Shown piece after piece: positions 8,226 to 14,010 of a DNA stretch of 27,986 bases. The DNA comes from Hyphomonadaceae bacterium (GTDB taxonomy: Bacteria; Pseudomonadota; Alphaproteobacteria; Caulobacterales; Aquidulcibacteraceae), in the NCBI GenBank assembly GCA_016791325.1, contig JAEUMU010000235.1:1-27986 (forward strand), in the 5' to 3' direction. The notes under the pieces were generated by a model. It was not told where the DNA came from. It did not search any database and was given only the letters and a program-made list of their open reading frames with translations. The stretch's first letter is position 1. Every line of letters begins with the position of its first letter. The translations under genes were made by a program, and so were the position numbers.

Positions 8226-9233
8226 TCACGCGTTCGTCGGGGACTTCAGCCAAGCCATGCGCTCGCGCAGGCCGGCGCCCGTTTTCTCGATTGCGTGCGT
8301 GCGATCGGCCTGCAGCAGCGCTGCGTAGCGCGGCTTGCCGGCTTGGTTCTCCAGGATCCAATCGCGCGCGAAATTGCCGGATTGGATGTCGCGCAACACT
8401 TCACGCATGCGCGCGCGCGTTTCATCGGTGATGATGCGCGGTCCCGAAACCACTGCGCCGTACTTCGCCGTCTCGGAGATGAAATCGTGCATCTTCGAAA
8501 CGCCCCCCTCATAGAAAAGGTCGACGATCAACTTCAGCTCGTGCATGCACTCGAAGTAAGCGACCTCGGGCTGATAGCCTGCGTCGACCAAGGTTTGGTA
8601 TCCGGCCATCACCAGCTCTTTGGCGCCGCCGCAAAGCACGGCTTGTTCGCCAAACAGATCGGTTTCGGTTTCTTCCGGGAATGTGGTTTCGATCAGCCCG
8701 CCCGTGGCGCCGCCAATACCCTTGGCGTAGGCCATCGCTTTGTCGCGGGCAGCGCCGCTCTTATCCTGATGCACGGCGAACAACGCCGGCACGCCGCGCC
8801 CGCGCGCAAACTCCCGACGCACCAGATCGCCAGGGCCCTTCGGGGCCACCAGCACCGCGTCCATATCCTCGCGCGGTTTCACGCGCCCGTAGTGGATAGA
8901 AAAGCCGTGCGCGAACAGCAACGTCGCGCCCTTCTTGGCCTTTGGCGCGATGATTTCGTTATAGATGGCTTCCTGGGCCATGTCGGGCGTCAGGAAGGCG
9001 ATCAGGTCGGCGCCTTCAACGGCGTCCGCCGGTTCGGCGGTGTCGATCTTGTCGGCGCGGGCGTTGGTCCAGCCCTTGCCGCCCTTGCGCACGCCGGCGA
9101 CCACATCGTAGCCGCTGTCGCGCAGGTTCTGCGCGTGCGCGCGCCCCTGGCTGCCATAGCCGATGACGGCGATGCGCTTACCTTCCAGCGCGCCGCTGTT
9201 CACATCATCGTTCGTGTACACCTTGGCGGTCAT
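8226..9233 (-). CDS. ilvC: Ketol-acid reductoisomerase (class I)
   Basis: This 335-residue enzyme converts acetolactate or acetohydroxybutyrate to the dihydroxy acids by alkyl migration and NADPH reduction. The Rossmann fingerprint 'IAVIGYGSQGRAHAQNLRDS' is near residues 22-41, followed by a Lys/Arg-containing loop ('GVRKGGKGW') consistent with NADPH. The C-terminal knotted domain shows 'ETTFPEETETDLFGEQAVLCGG' spacing and 'YFECMHELKLIVDLFYEGG', which hold the metal-binding acidic residues. Length is typical of short class I enzymes. The ATG chosen gives 'MTAKVYTNDDVNSGALEGK'; an in-frame upstream ATG would add 12 residues. It lies 13 bases after ilvD. Confidence 0.96.
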   Translation of the reverse strand: MTAKVYTNDDVNSGALEGKRIAVIGYGSQGRAHAQNLRDSGYDVVAGVRKGGKGWTNARADKIDTAEPADAVEGADLIAFLTPDMAQEAIYNEIIAPKAKKGATLLFAHGFSIHYGRVKPREDMDAVLVAPKGPGDLVRREFARGRGVPALFAVHQDKSGAARDKAMAYAKGIGGATGGLIETTFPEETETDLFGEQAVLCGGAKELVMAGYQTLVDAGYQPEVAYFECMHELKLIVDLFYEGGVSKMHDFISETAKYGAVVSGPRIITDETRARMREVLRDIQSGNFARDWILENQAGKPRYAALLQADRTHAIEKTGAGLRERMAWLKSPTNA

Positions 9234-9246
9234 TTTCGAAGCCTCA

Positions 9247-10950
9247 TCAAGTAGCGCGTGCTTGCGCACGCGGCGGATTGGGAATGGTCACGGCGCCCTG
9301 AGAGGCCGAAGCAACCAGAGCTGCGTATTTGGCGAATGCGCCCACCGGCGCCGGGCGTTGCGGCGCGGTTGCGCGCCGGCCTGTCAAATCCGCGGCGACG
9401 TTGATGGTGCGCGCAGGCACATCCACACGGATGATGTCGCCATCTTGAATCAGCGCGATGGGCCCGCCGACGGCGGCTTCCGGCGTGACATGGCCAATCA
9501 CAAATCCATACGAGGCCCCGGAAAAGCGCCCGTCGGTGATCAGCGCCACATCCTGCAGGCCGCGCCCTTTCAGCGCCGCCGTTACACGCAGCATCTCCTG
9601 CATGCCTGGCCCCCCGCGCGGCCCCTCATAGCGGATGACGACGACATCGCCTTCCTGAATGGCGCCAGCCTGCACCGCTTCAAAGGCAGCTTCTTCGCCG
9701 TCAAACACGCGTGCGGGGCCTTCAAACTGCGCAATGTCGTGCCCGGCCAGCTTTATCACCGCGCCTTCCGGCGCGACGTCGCCGTAGATCACCGCATAAG
9801 AGCCGCGTGGAATCACTGGCGATGAAAAATCCCGCACGACTTGTTGGCCGGCGGTTTCAGCAGCTTCGCGCGCTTCTTCGAACAGGGTGCGGCCTGAGAC
9901 CGTGGGCGCATCCTTGATGCGGCCAGCCTCCATCAAGCGCTTCGCCACCAGGCGCGTGCCTCCGGCGCTGAACAGGTCATGCGCCAGAAAACGGCCGCCG
10001 GGCTTCAGATCGCAAATCACCGGCGCGGCTTCGCAGGCGGCGTGGCAATCTTCGACGCCGAACGCAACGCCCGCTTCGGCAGCGATCGCTGTCAGGTGCA
10101 GCACGGCGTTTGTCGAGCCGCCGCTGGCGGACGTGGCGACCGCGGCGTTCCACAGCGACTCGCGGGTGATGAATGCGCGCGCTGTGCGCCCACGCGCGAC
10201 AAGCTCCACCACTGTGCGCCCGCATCGCTCGGCTTCCGCGCTCTTGTCGCGATGCACTGCGGGCACATCATTTGCTCCCATTGGCGAGAGTCCCAGCATG
10301 GAGAGCGCCATGGCCATGGTGTTGGCGGTGAACTGGCCGCCGCACGCGCCTGCGCCGGGGCAAGCGGCTTTTTCAACCGCTCTCAAGCCTTCATCGTCCA
10401 GCGTGCCGGCGCCGTGTGCGCCGATAGCTTCGAAGACGTCCTGAATCGAAATGTCTTTACCAGCGTGGCGCCCGGCCATGATGGTGCCGCCATAAAGAAC
10501 GCAACCAGGCAAGTTCATGCGCGCCAACGCCATGGCGGCGGCGGGAATGGTCTTGTCGCAACCGACAATGCAGATCACGCCATCAAGTTGGTGCCCCTGT
10601 ACGGCGAGCTCGATGGAATCGGCGATGATCTCGCGCGAGATCAGCGATGCTTTCATCCCAGGCGTGCCCATCGAGATGCCATCGGTGACGACGATGGTGT
10701 TGAAGTCGATCGGCACGCCGCCGGCTTCGCGCACGCCCCGGCGCACTGGCTCCGCCAGATCGCCCAAATGCATGTTGCAGGGCGTTACTGACGACCAAGT
10801 GTTGACCACGGCGATCAGCGGACGTTGGAAATCCGCATCGTCGAGCCCTGCGGCGCGCAGATAGGAGCGCGCGGCCGCGCGGTCGGGCCCGCCGGTGATG
10901 ACGGTGCTGCGGTGCGCTGGCTGCGCCGGAGGGGAGGAATTTTGCGTCAT
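9247..10950 (-). CDS. ilvD: Dihydroxy-acid dehydratase (Fe-S)
   Basis: A 567-residue member of the IlvD/Edd family that dehydrates the dihydroxy acids to 2-oxoisovalerate and 2-oxo-3-methylvalerate. Cluster-binding cysteines are seen in '[10 protein letters not shown]' (C58), '[12 protein letters not shown]' (C131) and '[19 protein letters not shown]' (C197, C203). The presence of the C58 position supports a [2Fe-2S] type of IlvD, as known for many bacteria, but cluster type cannot be proved here. C-terminal '[23 protein letters not shown]' is also diagnostic. It is the first structural gene after the attenuator terminator, with the ATG about 28 bases past the U-tract. Confidence 0.96.
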   Translation of the reverse strand: MTQNSSPPAQPAHRSTVITGGPDRAAARSYLRAAGLDDADFQRPLIAVVNTWSSVTPCNMHLGDLAEPVRRGVREAGGVPIDFNTIVVTDGISMGTPGMKASLISREIIADSIELAVQGHQLDGVICIVGCDKTIPAAAMALARMNLPGCVLYGGTIMAGRHAGKDISIQDVFEAIGAHGAGTLDDEGLRAVEKAACPGAGACGGQFTANTMAMALSMLGLSPMGANDVPAVHRDKSAEAERCGRTVVELVARGRTARAFITRESLWNAAVATSASGGSTNAVLHLTAIAAEAGVAFGVEDCHAACEAAPVICDLKPGGRFLAHDLFSAGGTRLVAKRLMEAGRIKDAPTVSGRTLFEEAREAAETAGQQVVRDFSSPVIPRGSYAVIYGDVAPEGAVIKLAGHDIAQFEGPARVFDGEEAAFEAVQAGAIQEGDVVVIRYEGPRGGPGMQEMLRVTAALKGRGLQDVALITDGRFSGASYGFVIGHVTPEAAVGGPIALIQDGDIIRVDVPARTINVAADLTGRRATAPQRPAPVGAFAKYAALVASASQGAVTIPNPPRAQARAT

Positions 10951-10978
10951 AGGGTCCGAAGGGGCCCGTCCGCGAAAT

Positions 10979-11008
10979 AAAAAACCCCGCTACCTTTCGG
11001 GAGCGGGG
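10979..11008 (-). terminator. Attenuator terminator hairpin of the ilv/leu operon
   Basis: On the minus strand the stem CCCCGCT (11008-11002) pairs with AGCGGGG (10991-10985). The 10-base inner part CCCGAAAGGT adds two C-G pairs capped by a GAAA tetraloop, and six U residues (10984-10979) follow. This is a strong intrinsic terminator placed between the leader peptide and ilvD, where it can only serve as an attenuator. A competing antiterminator is visible: AGCGGTGT at 11057-11050 can pair with ACACCCCGCT at 11011-11002 (eight pairs, two-base bulge), which would take the left arm of the terminator. Confidence 0.85.
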
Positions 11009-11032
11009 TGTTGCGGACGAACCTGGTTGAGG

Positions 11033-11179
11033 TCAGGTCAGGGGCAGCCACACCGCTCTGGGCGCGATAAGAAGCGCCAGGCCAATAAGGCTTACGAATA
11101 CTAGATTGCTGAGGGCGCGTGGGTCCGCAGCGGCGATTGCCGCTGCAGTCCGAACAGTCGGGCGCAGCCGAATTAACAC
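11033..11179 (-). CDS. ilvL: ilv/leu leader peptide (attenuation)
   Basis: A 48-codon frame starts with GTG at 11179. A GAGGAG Shine-Dalgarno six bases upstream (11191-11186) decides this start over an in-frame ATG at 11200, which has no comparable site. The peptide ends 24 bases before the terminator stem. Its second half contains 'NLVFVSLIGLALLI', a dense set of Leu, Val and Ile codons, including CTA, GTA, GTA and several CTT, which are poorly used in this GC-rich DNA. Ribosome stalling there would leave the downstream antiterminator free to form. This is the expected design of leaders such as IlvL of enterobacteria, although the peptide is longer than most. The regulatory role is inferred from position and codon content. 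Confidence 0.72.
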   Translation of the reverse strand: MLIRLRPTVRTAAAIAAADPRALSNLVFVSLIGLALLIAPRAVWLPLT

Positions 11180-11198
11180 GATTTGCTCCTCAGCCCCC

Positions 11199-11227
11199 AT
11201 AAGCGCAGAGTTTATTCCCCAAGGCAA
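11199..11227 (-). promoter_or_regulatory. Candidate promoter of the ilv/leu operon
   Basis: On the minus strand, TTGCCT (11227-11222) and GCTTAT (11204-11199) are separated by 17 bases. The -10 resembles the GCTANA form described for Caulobacter housekeeping promoters. Transcription would begin a few bases before the leader peptide's Shine-Dalgarno, giving a very short 5' end. Sequence match only. Confidence 0.4.
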
Positions 11228-11311
11228 GGGGAGGACGCCGTTTGAAGGTAAAATTTTTCACTCAACCGCGTGGGGGAGTAGACATGCCCCAGCCCTTGAG
11301 CTATGCACCGG

Positions 11312-11366
11312 TTTGCGCCGATTTGATGCTCAGCTTGCGGGCGCGTTAAAAATACAGCTAAAGCGA
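11312..11366 (+). promoter_or_regulatory. SAM-II (SAM-alpha) riboswitch
   Basis: The stretch carries the conserved pieces of the SAM-II aptamer in order and spacing: P1 arm GCGCC (11315-11319), GATTTGA immediately after it, CTTGC in the loop (11334-11338), the closing P1 arm GGCGC (11340-11344), an A-rich TTAAAAA (11346-11352) and GCTAAAG (11357-11363). SAM-II is an H-type pseudoknot found mainly in alphaproteobacteria upstream of methionine genes, and binding of S-adenosylmethionine reduces expression. Here it precedes an operon containing metX and metB, exactly the expected targets. Recognised by eye from the consensus; the covariance model RF00521 was not run. Confidence 0.88.
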
Positions 11367-11367
11367 A

Positions 11368-11398
11368 GGCCAGCGTTCCCCGGGGGAACGCCGCCTTT
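11368..11398 (+). terminator. Hairpin downstream of SAM-II: possible expression platform
   Basis: A strong stem, GCGTTCC (11373-11379) with GGAACGC (11385-11391), is flanked by a shorter GGC/GCC outer pairing and followed by only three T residues. It begins two bases after the aptamer. It could be a weak intrinsic terminator or a structural spacer; the short T-run leaves termination uncertain. The ribosome binding site of the next gene (GGAGG, 11439-11443) lies well beyond it, so direct occlusion by this hairpin is unlikely. Confidence 0.45.
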
Positions 11399-11449
11399 CC
11401 GCCCGCAAGCGCCATCCAAATCGCCGCATTAGGACGCCGGAGGCGAAGG

Positions 11450-11782
11450 ATGAGTATTGCGGAGGGCCCTTGTAGCGGGATCGCGGAAGAACCGCTGGTC
11501 AGCGCTCTGTCTGGGCTCGAACTTCAGCACGATTTGTATTTGGCGCTGCCAAGCAGCGCGGCCTGGGGTGCGGTAGCCGAGGCCCTCTGCGCCGTGGGCG
11601 CGGAGCTGCAAAGTCTACAATTGCTGCGCCAATCCGAGGGCTACTCGGCCCGTTGCCGGGTCAAGAGCGTCACCTCGGAAGCGGCGCGGCGTATCTCCGG
11701 CATTCTCTTGGAAAGCGGCGTGGCGCGCCACGCTTCGGTCGAGCACCTGATGTTGCGCACCGCTGGTGAGCGCGCGCCGTGA
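11450..11782 (+). CDS. Small ACT-like protein, first gene of the SAM-II-controlled methionine operon
   Basis: A 110-residue protein that I do not recognise as a named family. The ATG has a GGAGG Shine-Dalgarno six bases upstream, and the stop overlaps the metX start as GTGA, so translation is coupled. From about residue 28 the pattern looks like one ACT-type beta-alpha-beta-beta-alpha-beta unit: 'HDLYLALPSSAAWGAVAEAL' (strand then helix), 'GAELQSLQLLRQ', 'YSARCRVKSVTSEAARRISG' (strand then helix) and a closing strand 'ASVEHLMLR'. The first 27 residues look like a flexible extension. No signal peptide or membrane segment is seen. Position suggests a regulatory or partner protein for MetX or MetB, possibly an amino-acid sensor. 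Both the fold and the role are inference. Confidence 0.8.
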   Translation: MSIAEGPCSGIAEEPLVSALSGLELQHDLYLALPSSAAWGAVAEALCAVGAELQSLQLLRQSEGYSARCRVKSVTSEAARRISGILLESGVARHASVEHLMLRTAGERAP

Positions 11783-12744
11783 GCACGCTTGCCCTTCGCC
11801 GGCAGACGCCGCCCGCCATCTACGAAGATGTTTCCGTGCCGCTGACGCGAGAGTTTCGTCTTCAGTCCGGCGACACACTGGAAGACGGCGTGGTGCGGGT
11901 GCGTTTGTTTGGGGCGCGCAACGCGCCGCAGCTTATTGCGTTGGGTGGAATTTCCGCTGGCCGTGAAGTGCTTGGCGAAAACGGCTGGTGGAGCGAGGTG
12001 CTCGAACCTGCTGTCGATCTTCAGCGCTTTGGCGTCATAGGTTTTGATTTCGCTCCCATCCGCGATGTGCGCGTGCGCATCAGCCCCGATGATCAGGCCC
12101 GCATCATTCTGCATGCGCTCGATCGCCTCGATGTCACGCGCGTGCAGGCTTTCCTCGGCGCATCCTATGGCGGCATGATCGGCCTTGCGCTCGCTGCGCT
12201 GGCGCCAGAGCGCATTGCGCGCCTGTGCGTGATTTCCGCAGCGCATCGCCCCGCTGCGCAAGCGCTCGGCTGGCGCGGCGTGCAGCGGCGCATTGTTGAA
12301 TTCGCCTTAGCGCACGGCGAGGGTGCGGCCGGCCTCTCGCTGGCGCGTCAGCTCGCCATGATCACATATCGCAGCGCTGAAGAACTTGAGACCCGTTTCG
12401 GTTCGGGCGTGGACGAAGAGGGGCTCGGCGCGCTCGACCGCTATCTGATTGCGCGCGGCGACGCCTATATCGACACCGTTTCGCCGCGGCGCTGGCTCTC
12501 CCTCAGCGCTTCGATTGATCGGTTTAGCATTGATCCGGCGGCGGTGACCGTGCCGACAACTTTAATCGCTTGCCCCACCGATCAGCTCGTGCCGTTTGCA
12601 CTCATTGAAGAAATGTCACAGCGCTTGCCGCGCCTGCAGGCCCTGCATGCAGTGCCATCGCTCTACGGCCACGACGCCTTTCTTAAAGAAGCCACCACTA
12701 TTGCCTCGCTGCTGCGCGGCCTGATCGAAAGCTCACTCTCATGA
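11779..12744 (+). CDS. metX: Homoserine O-acyltransferase, MetX type (alpha/beta hydrolase)
   Basis: A 321-residue cytoplasmic enzyme that activates homoserine by acylation, the entry step to methionine. It has the MetX alpha/beta-hydrolase layout: 'LIALGGISAG' near residues 52-61, the nucleophile elbow 'FLGASYGGMIGLALA' with Ser at about 129, 'MITYRSAEELETRFG' near 194-208, the catalytic Asp at about 268 in 'CPTDQLVPF' and His at about 298 in 'LYGHDAF'. It is shorter than the usual 350-380 residues, with a reduced lid region. The GTG start overlaps the upstream stop, and the metB ATG overlaps its stop. Whether it transfers acetyl or succinyl cannot be read from sequence alone; the family contains both, and the adjacent MetB-like enzyme would fit O-succinylhomoserine. 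Confidence 0.9.
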   Translation: MSTLALRRQTPPAIYEDVSVPLTREFRLQSGDTLEDGVVRVRLFGARNAPQLIALGGISAGREVLGENGWWSEVLEPAVDLQRFGVIGFDFAPIRDVRVRISPDDQARIILHALDRLDVTRVQAFLGASYGGMIGLALAALAPERIARLCVISAAHRPAAQALGWRGVQRRIVEFALAHGEGAAGLSLARQLAMITYRSAEELETRFGSGVDEEGLGALDRYLIARGDAYIDTVSPRRWLSLSASIDRFSIDPAAVTVPTTLIACPTDQLVPFALIEEMSQRLPRLQALHAVPSLYGHDAFLKEATTIASLLRGLIESSLS

Positions 12745-13919
12745 CCCTGCACGACGAAACTATTTTGTGTTCGGCCGGCATTGACGAAGATTCCGCCCAG
12801 GGCGCGGTGATCCCGCCGCTCTACCTTTCGGCCAACTACAGCTTCACGGGCTTTGGCGAAAAACGCACCTATGATTATACGCGATCGGGCAACCCAACGC
12901 GTGCGCAATTGGCCGATGCACTCGCCAAACTCGAGCGCGGCGCTGGCGCTGTCATCACCAGCTCCGGCATGTCGGCGGTGGATTTGGTGCTCTCCTTGCT
13001 CGAACCCGGCGCCCGCGTGATCGCACCGCACGATTGCTATGGCGGCACGTGGCGGCTGTTTGAAGCGCGCGCCCGGAAGAAGGCGCTGGAGGTGGTCTAT
13101 CTCGATCAGGGCGATCTCGCCGCCGTCGACGCCGCCTTGCAACAAAAGACGGCCCTGCTTTGGATTGAAACGCCTAGCAACCCGCTGATGCGCGTGGTCG
13201 ATGTCGCCGCCTTGGCCGAGCGCGCGAAGCGGGCCGGCGCGCGCGTGGCCGTGGACAATACGTTCCTCTCGCCAGCGCTGCAGAAGCCCATTCCGCTGGG
13301 CGCCGATTTCGTTGTGCATTCCACCACCAAATACCTGAATGGCCATTCCGATGTTGTCGGCGGCGCGGTGATCGCCGCCGACGCGGCCGATGCGCAAGAG
13401 CTCGTCTGGTGGGCCAATTGCACGGGCGTCACCGGCGCGCCGTTTGATTCGTGGCTTACGCTGCGCGGCCTGCGTACGCTCTGCGTGCGTATTGAACGCC
13501 AGCAACAGAGCGCCCAGCGCATCGCTGAGTGGCTTGCGAAGCACCCTTCCGTGGCGCGTGTGCACTATCCTGGTCTGTCATCGCATCCAAGCCACGCCTT
13601 GGCGGCGCGCCAGCAGAATGGTTTCGGCGCGATGCTGAGCTTTGAGCTGGTGCAAGGCTTTGCCCCGGCGGATTTCATTCGCGGCTTGTCGTGCTTCACG
13701 CTTGCGGAATCCTTGGGTGGAATCGAGAGCCTCGTTGCACACCCAGCCTCCATGACTCACGCTTCGATGAGCTCGGAAGCGCGAGCGAAGGCGGGCATCA
13801 GCGATCAGCTCTTCCGCCTCTCGATCGGGCTCGAACATGCCGACGATCTGGTCGCCGCGCTGGAGCAGGGGCTCTCCGGCGCCATTGCGCTGCGCGCGGG
13901 CAAAGCCGCAGCCGGCTGA
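12741..13919 (+). CDS. metB: Cystathionine gamma-synthase / O-succinylhomoserine (thiol)-lyase family
   Basis: A 392-residue PLP enzyme of the Cys/Met-metabolism family, a cytoplasmic trans-sulfuration enzyme. Motifs: 'YDYTRSGNPTR' near residues 45-54, 'SSGMSAVDLVLSLL' near 74-87, 'YGGTWRLFE' near 100-108, 'WIETPSNPLM' near 141-150, 'VDNTFLSP' near 171-178 and the PLP lysine at about 197 in 'VVHSTTKYLNGHSDVVGG'. Length and motifs fit MetB; the close relatives MetZ (direct sulfhydrylation), MetC and MGL cannot be fully excluded. The ATG overlaps the metX stop (ATGA). It ends the SAM-II operon; no plus-strand terminator with a T-run is seen after it. Confidence 0.9.
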   Translation: MTLHDETILCSAGIDEDSAQGAVIPPLYLSANYSFTGFGEKRTYDYTRSGNPTRAQLADALAKLERGAGAVITSSGMSAVDLVLSLLEPGARVIAPHDCYGGTWRLFEARARKKALEVVYLDQGDLAAVDAALQQKTALLWIETPSNPLMRVVDVAALAERAKRAGARVAVDNTFLSPALQKPIPLGADFVVHSTTKYLNGHSDVVGGAVIAADAADAQELVWWANCTGVTGAPFDSWLTLRGLRTLCVRIERQQQSAQRIAEWLAKHPSVARVHYPGLSSHPSHALAARQQNGFGAMLSFELVQGFAPADFIRGLSCFTLAESLGGIESLVAHPASMTHASMSSEARAKAGISDQLFRLSIGLEHADDLVAALEQGLSGAIALRAGKAAAG

Positions 13920-13953
13920 GCAAACGCGGGCAAGCGGCGCCAAGGATCACGGC

Positions 13954-13987
13954 AAAAAGAAGCGGCGGCCTCTATGGAGGCCGCCGC
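13954..13987 (-). terminator. Intrinsic terminator of the TonB-dependent receptor gene
   Basis: A perfect 11-bp stem, 13962-13972 pairing with 13977-13987, has a four-base loop. Read on the minus strand it is followed by TTCTTTTT, the expected U-tract, and lies about 24 bases past the receptor stop. On the plus strand the following bases are AAGG, so it should not act efficiently on the metB transcript. Confidence 0.85.
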
Positions 13988-14010
13988 AAGGCTCTAAGGG
14001 TGGTTTGGCG

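Noticed and set aside
8220..9254. Long open frame on the plus strand (344 codons) opposite ilvC
   Set aside because: It is the antisense shadow of a strongly supported ilvC; its translation has no recognisable domains and skewed His/Arg composition typical of shadows in GC-rich DNA.
9979..10791. Plus-strand frame opposite ilvD
   Set aside because: Shadow of ilvD; no domain and no ribosome binding site.
11277..11306. Promoter for the SAM-II transcript (TAGACA and GCTATG-like boxes)
   Set aside because: Spacing is 15 bases and both boxes are weak; not enough to annotate.
13962..13987. Hairpin as terminator of the metB operon
   Set aside because: The stem is symmetric, but the T-run is only on the minus-strand side, so it serves the receptor gene.
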